Assembly (NCBI RefSeq): GCF_963678635.1
Contig: NC_087067.1
Coordinates: 55,820,889-55,884,888, forward strand
Source: Symsagittifera roscoffensis
Lineage: Eukaryota > Xenacoelomorpha > Acoela > Convolutidae
Direction of reading: 5' to 3'
Length of the DNA stretch: 64,000 nucleotides
Under the pieces are notes generated by a model, which saw nothing but the letters and a program-made list of their open reading frames with translations, ran no database searches and was not told where the DNA came from. The translations under genes were made by a program, and so were the position numbers. Shown one piece after another: positions 46,501 through 55,903 of the stretch (within the stretch, counting starts at the first letter, position 1; every line of letters starts with the position of its first letter).

Positions 46501-47330
46501 AACACATTTCCATAATTGCTAACCAACCACCACCAAATCCGTCTTCACCGACATCTCCCCAAGAAAACCCAACAGTACCTACAACTACCCAAAACCCCCA
46601 AACATCCACACGACTTTCACATCAAGATAACCCGTACACTTTTGAAAGACACGCCAGCTTATCTGAACCGCGTGGACCAGTTCAGAGACAAGCATCACTA
46701 AGTGAACCAACATATAACTTGTACCCCACATTACAACAAGATTTAAATCGAATTCGACACATCAGTCAAAATCAAAATACAATTGAAGTAAATAGACAAA
46801 TAATACATCCAAGACAAAATAGACATTTTCAAACTCCTAGAATCTCTTTTAGCATACCTCAATCTCCAGCTCCATCAAGCTCAGAAAACTTTAGTATAAC
46901 ACTACCAGATACCCCAACGCTAACTCCACAACAAAGTACACTTAATATTCCCTCGGAACTAGGATCAACACCAACATCAGCACAAATACGTGAAAATCCT
47001 TTTAACCCACCTAATCCAAACGAACGATTACCCTATTGGACAGCACAATCCTACTCACAAGGAGAACCAAACTTAGTAAATGACCCAATAGATAATTCAT
47101 CAGATACAACATTATCATACTTACCAGAAACATTATCATTCCCATCGACACCATCAATAAGTCAAATTTCACCATCATTTTTTCCAATAAACATTTCACA
47201 AGCTATTGACGCTCGATACAGCGAACAATCTACAAATATACCCCTAAGATTAGATTCGAACAGATTTGTACACCTCCTCCGTTATTCGGACAACATACCG
47301 AAAGCCACCGACTACACAGTTGGGCACTAA
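46501..47330 (+). CDS. Pro/Ser/Thr-rich ORF preceding env in Gypsy-A
   Basis: An open frame of about 276 codons begins right after a possible 3' splice site (ends at 46500) and has no in-frame ATG near its start, which fits a spliced message. The product is rich in Pro, Ser, Thr and Asn (STLNIPSELGSTPTSAQ and similar) and probably disordered. The frame is lost near 47270-47330, where a conserved-looking stretch continues in another frame toward the glycoprotein. It may be the cytoplasmic N-terminal part of Env, or Pol-Env connecting sequence. Confidence 0.4.
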
Positions 47331-49791
47331 ATCGATTACAATATAGACAAGATATCCACAAAAATATCCGAGAACACAACGTTCAAATCTTACATCAAAA
47401 CAGTCTTCAACTAAAAATCGAAATAACAGTTAAACTTAACAATATTATAAAACATCCCTATCCATTAAGCCCCCCAAATATAACAGGTCAAACATTACCA
47501 CCACCATGTACAACAACGGAAGTAAAATATAGATACGATAGATATACAAAAAACACAATCGGATATATAACATTTTATAACCCATGTTCTGGACTATCAT
47601 ACACATGTACATTTTCTAGATATTACCATTTCAACACCTCTTTTTTGTTATATTTTCCGACCAAAACAAAAATCCATCTCCTCGCACAGGACCTTAAGAT
47701 TTATTAGTAACACACTATGATTGTGAAGAAAACGAACAAAAAACATTACACAAATATGCAATAAATCAAGTAACACACTGCGAAACAGAACCACAAGCTA
47801 TAGAAACTACAAACCTAGTAGCAACATTATATTCAAAAGCCCGAGCAACGACAGTCACAGGATATAAATTTACAGCAACATTTTCCGAAAAGAAAGTACA
47901 TTGCTCACAAGTTTCTAACGGAAATAAAAACAGACTTGATCACGAATCATTTTACCAAAGCAATATAGAAAGATTTTCACATCTCAACCCCGATGATTGA
48001 AAAACGAATTACACAGATTAAACCTAACAAAAAACAAACACTCAGACAGAAAAAATGTAAATTTCCATGTCTTCACCGATTCTGTACATCAAGCAGAAGT
48101 TGAACGCTATCAAGGACATATAAAGTTAGACTAAAAATACCCATACAATGGCGCACACGTACTATTAACTTATGATGTAAACGATAAACATTGGATACCA
48201 CACAATGGAATAAATAACCCTTCCAACTGCAAAGCAGACACAAAAAATAAAGGATATCAAGAAATATTGTTTTTCGATTGGAAAATACAACTCGATAAAG
48301 TTCAACTCACCCGAGATTTATCTGATAACACAATGATCTATCAAGGAATTAGATTACCTTGCAAAAATGATCAAGGATATTCTGATCCTACAACGAGAAC
48401 CCAAGCAACAATCGTTTGGTTTCATGAAGATACATGCACAACATTTCAAGTAGCAAAAATACACGCACCAATGATAAAATTTCAAGAAAATTATTTCATC
48501 GAATCAATTTCATACGAACACGTGCACCCATTTGAAAAACTAAGCAATGATTTCAAAAATTCACACGATATAGAAAACAAGCTAACACGTTTGCAAATCT
48601 ATCAAGAAACAGAATTCGCATGCAAATATGCAAACCCACTCTACAAAACACAATACTCCGAAATACTTGTCGAATACGAACAAGGTTTCGACATGACCAC
48701 TGGAAGAATCAAAATTAACCCACACGCAACAGCCCATTATTTAAATGAAGGAAAACCCTACACCCCAGTTAATTTCCGTAAATATCAGGGTCAACCCGGT
48801 GGAAAACTAATACCAATTGACAATAAAAGTACACGATTACAAGAGTTATGTCTTATGAGAACCACCTACTTTGGAAACATACACTATGACATTCATTTAG
48901 ACATGAACAAATACTACACGATTAGTAGAATTTTTCAAGAACTGTCACTTTCTGAATTAGAAACACTGCATCAACTATGCGAATTGGAAAGAACACAAAT
49001 CTTACAATCACTCGCATTAGCAGTATTAAAAATACCCTACGCAGGATATTTTTTATCAGGAAACAGATCAAATTTTCTTGATTACGAAGGAAACATTTTA
49101 TGGTTTTATACTTGCACTAAAGTATCACCATTATAAATTTTTCAAGATAAACGTTGCTACAAAAGAATACCCATATTCTACAAAAAAAAAGTACATTTTG
49201 TCGATAAACTTTCAAGACGAACATATTTTTGGGATACCGCAGTCCCATGTGGATCAAAAAATAGCCAGAATATCGTACATTTAAACCCTGACGAAGATAA
49301 GTACTACCTACTAACACCATATCCTACATTAATGCAATCACTCAAAAAGTTTTCACCAGAAAGCATCCGAGCCATTGCTCGAAACCCAAATATAGACTTA
49401 CAATCAATTGGAATTTATTCTAAATCCGATATACAACACCATATTAGAACACAACAATTCCAAGAATTACTCACACAAATGGATACCATACAAAGACAAT
49501 CAATTGATCAAAATTTAAGAAAACTTGCAGAAACCGCAGGATTTGCAGATATTTATACACAAGACTACAGCGATATTTTAAAGACATTAAAGATTCTATA
49601 CATTTAAACGGTGAAAAATACAGACCACAAGATTTTTCATCCATAAATATTTTTAGTTTTGTAACGTTAAAAAACGAAATACTCGCTTTTCTAGGATGGC
49701 CCTATTACATCTCAGAAAGATTGACTATTTTATACGCTATGTTTAAATTTATAGGATTTATTTTTTCACTACTAATAGGAATCTATAATAC
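47331..49791 (+). pseudogene. env: Env of Gypsy-A: chuvirus-like (negative-strand RNA virus type) glycoprotein, broken
   Basis: A series of ORF pieces in different frames encodes a glycoprotein-like ectodomain. The longest piece, ending at 49136 (its frame is open back to about 48135), has many Cys and aromatic residues and ends with YFLSGNRSNFLDYEGNILWF. Pieces just downstream carry a VDKLSRRTYFW-type segment, a PCGS motif, a YYLLTPYPTL motif and, near 49690-49780, a hydrophobic anchor. This order (GNRS-F, W-Y-C, FVD-x-x-x-R-x-TY, PC, LTP-P, anchor) resembles glycoproteins of chuviruses and related mononegaviruses. Several frameshifts and stops (for example a TAA near 48132) inactivate it. 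Captured env genes would confer particle entry on a retroelement. Confidence 0.6.
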
Positions 49792-50220
49792 ATGCGCTAT
49801 ACACACACACAAGTCAACCGTCAAGCAAGTGTAGCACGTATATTATTTGCAGGGTTTTTTGGAATATTCTCCTCATCCATTAATAAGATACTTTTAGACG
49901 CACAAATAAAAGAATATAATACAAAATTATCCGCAAGACCAAATACATACGACGAAGAACACAATAATGTAGATATAGCACCTACAGCACCACAAATACC
50001 AACCCTACCACAAAATCATCCCTTATCTTTAGTTCCCAGAAATTTTCGAATTTTAGCAATCACAAATAACCCAAATTTTCGACCAAGCTCAGCACAAAGC
50101 CCCATTCAGCAAATAACGACAAATCATTTTCAAAACGATAATAACTATGAACAAATTATAGAACAACCCCACACCACCACTTATCAATCTCAACATAATC
50201 ATTTTTTCAGCCCACGATGA
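49792..50220 (+). CDS. Post-anchor ORF of Gypsy-A (possible Env cytoplasmic tail)
   Basis: 142 codons from ATG 49792. It starts with an amphipathic/apolar segment (RQASVARILFAGFFGIFSSSI) and then a Pro/Asn-rich tail with NVDIAPTAPQIP. It lies directly after the hydrophobic anchor of env in a shifted frame, so it may be the cytoplasmic tail of that protein. PTAP in the tail resembles an ESCRT-recruiting late motif. The TGA overlaps the ATG of the next ORF as ATGA (50217-50220). Confidence 0.45.
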   Translation: MRYTHTQVNRQASVARILFAGFFGIFSSSINKILLDAQIKEYNTKLSARPNTYDEEHNNVDIAPTAPQIPTLPQNHPLSLVPRNFRILAITNNPNFRPSSAQSPIQQITTNHFQNDNNYEQIIEQPHTTTYQSQHNHFFSPR

Positions 50221-52070
50221 GCCGACAAGTTGGAGCCCTCCACCGCTCAAATTCCCACCCAGCCAATCTCCAAAACCCAATCCCAATTATCCCAATTTTC
50301 GCTTTCCCCCCACCTGATTTCCCAGTTATTAATATACCATCCAGCACGACTTCAGACACTAACTCAGATATTTCAGTTTATCATACTATTTCACAATTTA
50401 ATAACTCAGACCTCGAAACTCCCGATGAATTTGCAAACTCTGAACCATCTCCTTCCACTTATTCCCAAACCAACCCTTCAAGTTTTTCACAACCCCCTTT
50501 TCAACCCATCCATACCAGTCAACCACTACCATCCCTTTCCACTCCCTCTTATGCATCCCAAGTCACCCCAACATATACCCCATCCTTTTCTGAAAGATCG
50601 AACAAAAACTCCCCAGATATTCTGCAAATCTCTTCAGAATTAGATAACTATATTACCCTACAACAACAAGTTGTCCATCCCCATAATCTTACCATCCATC
50701 ACCTGTCATCCGTAACCACATCGCTATCGGACTATACCCCATCATTAGCTCAATCATCCACATCCACTGAAACATCCACTAGCACTAACCGAGCTTACCG
50801 CATTTTTAAACGCAAATTCCCAAATCATCCAGTCACAACTAAACCCGGAACAGCTAAAGAATATATTAACCATCCACAACATAAAAATAAAAAAACTTTT
50901 CTCCAAACAAACTTACCATCATTTCCTCAATACATTTTAAATACCCCCACCACTAATAACGACACTAGAAATTTTGTTGACGAGCACGTTTTAATGCCAA
51001 CACTACATTGGACATCATACTACCACTACACTAACCCTCTTTTTCTACCACTTTATAATACACAAATCGATAATGAAAAATGCAAAAATATGTTATATAG
51101 ACTAACAACAGCCCTAACACCACGACAATTCACATACGTTGGATTTAAAAAATTACTCAAATCATTCACCGCACCCCGAGCTAACAATTTTACCATCAAA
51201 TATTATGATCACAACATCATACGCGCTAACCAAGACCAATTTTTAGACGACGACCGCTTTGCTAACCCGCAACTAACCAAAAAATTTTTCATCAAAACAT
51301 CATACCTATTCACACTCAACATTTTTGATAAAAAACATGACCACATAATCTCCGAAGCCCTCATTGACATGCAAGCATACCGAAGTTTTCAAGACAAATT
51401 TCAACTATTTACACTAACCTTCCAATTTCTTTCACCACAGGAACGAGATTTGCACTGCCCCCATGATATTATGTTACGCACTAAACAGACACACACTCAC
51501 ACATACTATCGTTTCACACAAAATCATTTTGACTTACACACACCCTCAAGACAACCCCACCATCGTTTTCAATTTATTAACTCAAAATACACGTCACCAG
51601 TTTTTCTTAATTTTACTTATTGTATCAAAAACACTAACCTCCACAGCATCCTCTGTAACTACGACCCCGTTCACCAAATGTATATATTTTGCCCCATCAC
51701 GAAGACCTTCCAAGACGAAGAATCCAGACCCTTCCTCATCCCGCATGAATTCCTACAACCAAGTGAAATTCCCATTTTAGAGTTCATCCATAATACTAAA
51801 TATAATCATAAAATTTGCAATCTAATACAAAACACACCTCATGAATTCGCAGTAAGCACCGAAGAACTAAATATCATCAAAGCACTTGAATTGCTTTGGC
51901 CACTGCTACAAACTAAAAACATCATCCGCATACTACCTAAACTATTAACAACATCTGAATTAATCAAAGAACTCTTCCCACACGGTTTTTCCCCGAAGAC
52001 TAAGGTAAGTATAATTAAATTACCTCCATTAATAAATATAAAATCTATCAACCATTTTTTAAATTGTTAA
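50217..52070 (+). CDS. Unknown 617-codon accessory ORF at the 3' end of Gypsy-A
   Basis: Open from ATG 50217 to TAA 52070 despite the decay of pol and env. Residues 1-230 are Ser/Pro/Thr-rich and likely disordered. Residues 230-596 look folded, with many aromatic, His and Cys residues (LHWTSYYHYTNPLFLPLYN, ILCNYDPVHQMYIFCPITK). No domain is recognised. At 52005 a perfect donor AAG|GTAAGTATA occurs in phase 0 after codon 596. With an acceptor TTCTTTTTCTAG at 52084, splicing would replace the last 21 residues by a 16-residue tail with HHHH and QKRKKK. The spliced product would end at 52135. Confidence 0.6.
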   Translation: MSRQVGALHRSNSHPANLQNPIPIIPIFAFPPPDFPVINIPSSTTSDTNSDISVYHTISQFNNSDLETPDEFANSEPSPSTYSQTNPSSFSQPPFQPIHTSQPLPSLSTPSYASQVTPTYTPSFSERSNKNSPDILQISSELDNYITLQQQVVHPHNLTIHHLSSVTTSLSDYTPSLAQSSTSTETSTSTNRAYRIFKRKFPNHPVTTKPGTAKEYINHPQHKNKKTFLQTNLPSFPQYILNTPTTNNDTRNFVDEHVLMPTLHWTSYYHYTNPLFLPLYNTQIDNEKCKNMLYRLTTALTPRQFTYVGFKKLLKSFTAPRANNFTIKYYDHNIIRANQDQFLDDDRFANPQLTKKFFIKTSYLFTLNIFDKKHDHIISEALIDMQAYRSFQDKFQLFTLTFQFLSPQERDLHCPHDIMLRTKQTHTHTYYRFTQNHFDLHTPSRQPHHRFQFINSKYTSPVFLNFTYCIKNTNLHSILCNYDPVHQMYIFCPITKTFQDEESRPFLIPHEFLQPSEIPILEFIHNTKYNHKICNLIQNTPHEFAVSTEELNIIKALELLWPLLQTKNIIRILPKLLTTSELIKELFPHGFSPKTKVSIIKLPPLINIKSINHFLNC

Positions 52071-52084
52071 ACTTCTTTTTCTAG
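52005..52084 (+). other. Predicted 80-bp intron in the 617-codon ORF
   Basis: GTAAGTATAATT at the 5' end, AT-rich interior, CTTCTTTTTCTAG at the 3' end. Removal keeps the frame and gives a stop at 52133-52135. Inference from splice consensus only. Confidence 0.5.
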
Positions 52085-52135
52085 TCTTCTCATCACCATC
52101 ATCTGCAAAAACGAAAAAAGAAAATAAAAATATAA

Positions 52136-53665
52136 ACGTGTTAAATTAGAATACCATTCATATAAAACTCATTTCCTAAAACTATTTTGATATACTAAAA
52201 TTTTTACACTATATATTTTCGTAAAATTCATATCAAATGTAGTAAATTAATTTATAAATTCTTCCCCCAAAAAGCAGTAAAATTATTTACAATGAAAATT
52301 TATAATTTCAAGTTTCCCCGAATGTAGAAAATTTAAATTCAAGCAGTAAATTTATAAATTGAGAAAGCAGTACTAACCTTTTTATTCATTCGCACAAGAA
52401 TTCGATCCATGCTCGCACAGCTCGCCCACGAAGAATTGTTTAAAATAATGATTTCATGTTTCAACGCTCAATAACAACAACTCCAACTAACGATAACAAG
52501 TTTCCAACTTTTCTTCAACCCGGTTGGAATGGAGTTATACACTATACCAAACTAAACAATGCAAATGACTAAACACCACAAATCATAAAATAACAGCATG
52601 AGTAAGAAAAGAACAAACCTGATTAACCCAGTTTAAAACTGGATAATTTGTTCTTTTGAAGACTATTATAAAGTCAACGAGAGAAATAAAACAACACAAA
52701 AACATCCAAAGACAAACCCAAACCAAAAACAATTTAATTTTTGAAAAAGGACACAACCATAAGTAAAATAGGAAAGCCCAGAAAAAACCACCATATAATG
52801 TTAACAGAAAACAGGACCCCTCAAAGAAACAGCACGAAATCATACTCCCACTCCTGGCCTAACCCACCAGAGAGGACGTCCTGAGCATGCTCTATAGCCG
52901 GCCTAACCGACCGCGCTACAACCACGTTTTGTGACCACACTTCTATTTTTAATAAGAGGTACTCAAGGGTGAGTAACTCTTCAAAATAACTGAACTAAAA
53001 TGAAACGCTTTTGTGAAAACAATTAACCAAGTTCATAAGTAAAAAACAATTAACTAAATTCTATAAAATGTAAATTATAATATGCAGTACATAGATCACA
53101 CACAACAACAAGGACAAACATCCAAAGACTAGACGATCCCATCACAACTTGAACAAAAAAAATGGCTACCAACCACAATCGACATGCCGCCCACAATCAC
53201 GACTCAAAGGATTTAGAGTACGACTTGACTTTGCAGCAAAGAACTTCATTGAACCAGACCAATGACCACCTCGATGTTCAAGTATACGTACAGATCCGAG
53301 TAACAATGCATCCCTTCCAAACACGAACTTCACGCCATTCCCAGATGAGGCTGATCACAAAACATTTCTCCACAAAAGCAAACAAAACTGACAGAGCAAA
53401 GCATTTTGGTATATGGAATCTAAACGATTTCATTGGGGATCGCATTCGTTGACAAACGACAAGAAGATAATTTGATATCCCTAACTCCAGCGTTCTGGAA
53501 CGTTTCTCTTGAAGAGAAATTATGTTGACGGTTCTAGTCTCCTGGACCTCTCCTCTCCAGGGAACAAGAAAAAGAAAATGATGTTCGCCACATACCAACG
53601 TTCATCCATCCTTCAATTGCAGAAGAAAGAGATAGAACTCAAAAACTCTGTAAACCCCGGATGGG
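52136..53665 (+). other. 3' region of Gypsy-A, no clear gene
   Basis: 1.5 kb of AT-rich sequence. Short ORFs at 53162-53452 and 53509-53706 show no domain. The first might be a decayed coding segment, since two frames give non-repetitive text. A tRNA-like palindromic stretch at 52851-52925 lacks a proper B box. No good polypurine tract is seen before the 3' LTR (CCCCGGATGGG only). Confidence 0.45.
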
Positions 53666-54077
53666 TGGAACCTGATCTAAACTACATTTTATTATTTATA
53701 AATTAGATATTTTACCACTGTAAAATACTTAATACTAACCAATCACAATCCATCCAACTAACAACCCACTTATTTGTAAGTGCTGAAAATACTTGTAATT
53801 TCATCACCAGAGAGATTTGAATTTAACTTAGAAATTAGTTGGCTCTCCCGATTACTTCAGCAGCCGCAATAATACCAGTATGCTCTAGATCTATTGAGCC
53901 TAGCAGAGACTAGTTAAACACCCTGAGACTAGTAGTTATAAGAGTAAGATTAGGATCGGTATTAGACTAAGAAGTTGCACGAATCTATCCGGCCGAAAAT
54001 AAGATAGCGTGACGAGCAGACGGTGTACCCTATCCGAAATTACTCAATGAGTTATAGCTCCAACCGAACTTAACTCA
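53666..54077 (+). repeat. 3' LTR of Gypsy-A
   Basis: 412 bp, TGGAACC to AACTCA (TG...CA ends), followed by the target duplication AAAG (54078-54081). The outer parts match the 111-bp 5' copy with a few substitutions. It contains TATAAGAG at 53937, absent from the 5' copy. Confidence 0.8.
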
Positions 54078-54081
54078 AAAG

Positions 54082-54216
54082 GCGCCCTTAGAAAAATTTA
54101 GGGTCGTTCTGCCAAAATTGGATTTCTTAAAAAGTACCAAGGGGGGGACCTTTTGGGTCGCAGAGGGTCGAATCCCTGAGGGGGGGTGTCCGCCTCCACC
54201 CTTAAATCCGCCCCTG
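54082..54216. repeat. Right part of the hAT-like MITE
   Basis: Resumes GCGCCC after the AAAG duplication, has a G-rich centre, and ends ATCCGCCCCTG, the inverted match of the left end at 10704. Followed by the target-site copy CTTTCATA. Confidence 0.75.
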
Positions 54217-54224
54217 CTTTCATA

Positions 54225-55569
54225 TAATCCAAAAAAACTATTCAAAATCAAACGTTTCCTGAAAAATTTATCCCAATAAAAAAAACCTATGAAAGCTTTA
54301 TTACCAGAGAAGAACTCTTCATTAATCATTTTTACATAAAAAATGTCCAAAATTTGAAATGTCTTGAGATCTCGAATCAAAAGAGTGAAACCTCAGTCCT
54401 CTACCTATTATATAAAAAAATCTAAAATCAGGATAGAACAAAAAACTATTACCCTTGCTATCGGAACTACATTTGCGTACCAGACTTTCGAAACTAGAAA
54501 TGGTTAACTTAGGTTTAGTTTTTATAAAATTCCAATTTCTTTATGTCTCCGGCACTTTTGGTCTGGAGGCAACGTAATGCGACGGCAAAGAACCTAGGTT
54601 CGAATCTGACAGGACCTTTTCTTTCAAACGGAAAATCTTCCGTTTCACAAAAAAATGTGGTTTCATTATTTTTCTGCTTAAAATTTGTCGGCTTTCTTGT
54701 CATATTGTAGAATTGTTGTTTTTTAATAGTTTTTTCTACGTTATAATTTCTTTAAGGGCTCTAATTTACCTTAGATATTTGTAATTTTAACCTTGACTTT
54801 ATAGGTTTTTTTTGCTTGAGATCTTTATTCAGCCCGAATGTTTTCGGCCTATTTTTTATCGGCTCAGTAACCTAATAATTATTCTTTTCAAGGAAAACAA
54901 ATTTTCATGCTCATCTTTGGATCGCACAAAATGCTAAAAATCTTAATAGAAATTCTAGTTCAAATTTTTCGTGACAACAATTTTTTCGGATTTTTTTTAT
55001 TTTCCGTTTTGTTTTGGCTTGATAGGTTTTGGCCTCGTATATATCGGTTTAATGGACATGTTGCGATTTTCGACTAGCGAAAATTGTTCTGTGTGCGTGT
55101 CTCTATTATGAGGGTAAAGGAGACTTTTTAACTTAAGCCTTTCGATTTTTTTTTGGCTGAAAGGGTACTGCCAAGGTAATTTTTAGCTTTGTTACCGTTT
55201 GGTAAAATTTTTTCCGATGTTTTTTCACATTATATTGTTTTTGCACATTTTTTCCTTGAAAATAAGCCTTTTTGATAGATCTATTTTTTGTTTTTTCGAA
55301 AATTCCGATAATTTTTTTGATTTTTTTTTCTGACTTACCGGCTTGCTTGTTTTGTATCGCAAGTGGTTTTTATAAACCTCAACTATCTTGTTGTTGATTA
55401 TGCAATTGTTTTTCAAAATCAAATTGAGATAGACCTCAGATTGAAGATTTAAAAGATTTAATAAAGTTGAATAGGAATTTACAAGAATACTTAAACTTAT
55501 TTAGTTAAGATCTTTGAAAAGGAAAAATTGTGTTTAAAAGTCGTACCCACTGCAAAAAAATATTGTACT
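54225..55569. other. T-rich spacer, no gene
   Basis: AT-rich DNA with T runs. Apart from the pol III-type sequence at 54559-54620, nothing is recognisable. Short minus ORFs are low-complexity. Confidence 0.5.
54559..54620 (+). pseudogene. tRNA-like (pol III) remnant
   Basis: TGGTCTGGAGG (A-box-like, 10/11 to TRGYNNARNNG) is followed 28 bp later by a perfect B-box-like GGTTCGAATCT (54597-54607), then GACC and TTTT. It is too short for a whole cloverleaf, so it is a tRNA fragment or SINE head. Confidence 0.4.
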
Positions 55570-55903
55570 CTTGTCAAGGAGATTACTCACAGGGTTGAAT
55601 GAAGCTGCTATTGTTGCAGTCAATCAAGGATGAACTATAAGGTAGGCTGTATCCAGAAACTGTTAAAATAATATAAGAAAGAAAGATCAATAAATAAATA
55701 AAACATTGTTTAATAAAACAAAATAAGTAATTCTAAAAGTGGAAAAATTTTTTAATGAAGAGTGAATAAATCTCATAATTATTCTATTAGAAGTAATAAT
55801 TTTTTGAACTTTCTTTCTTTAAATTGTCTGCCCAACTTGTAGTTCATCCTTGATTTACTGCAACAATAGAAGCTTCAACCCTATGAGAAATCTCCTTGAC
55901 AAG
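55570..55903. repeat. Inverted-repeat (fold-back) element
   Basis: The arm 55570-55650 (CTTGTCAAGGAGATT...GATGAACTATAAGGTAGGC) pairs with 55826-55903 (its reverse complement, roughly 85-90 % by eye). A spacer of about 175 bp separates the arms. No coding capacity. Confidence 0.7.

Larger units (their letters stand above)
10984..54077 (+). mobile_element. Gypsy-A: old env-bearing Ty3/gypsy LTR retrotransposon, itself interrupted
   Basis: Bounded by related LTR sequences (10984-11094 and 53666-54077) and a 4-bp target duplication AAAG. Without the nested 24.5-kb Gypsy-B it is about 18.6 kb. The order is: long leader, a 536-aa ORF, Gag with one CCHC knuckle, aspartic protease, RT (YLDD), RNase H, integrase, a proline-rich ORF, a virus-glycoprotein-like env, and a 617-codon ORF. 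RT-RNase H-IN order and the RT motif place it in Ty3/gypsy. Gag, pol and env have frameshifts and stops, so the copy is dead. The plus strand is markedly A- and C-rich throughout. Confidence 0.85.
10704..54216. mobile_element. hAT-like MITE (about 415 bp) split by nested retroelements
   Basis: The left end CAGGGGCGGATCTAGG (10704) and right end CCTTAAATCCGCCCCTG (to 54216) are inverted matches over their outer 11 bases. The flanks are CTTTCAAA (10696-10703) and CTTTCATA (54217-54224), a 7/8 match that fits the 8-bp target duplication of hAT elements. Removing Gypsy-A and one AAAG leaves about 415 bp with no coding capacity, so it was a non-autonomous element. It is the outermost and oldest layer of the nest. 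Confidence 0.8.

Noticed and set aside
52851-52925. tRNA-like stretch on the minus strand with a D-arm-like GTAGCGCGGTCGGTTAGG
   Set aside because: The A box deviates at a key position and no B box or cloverleaf was found.
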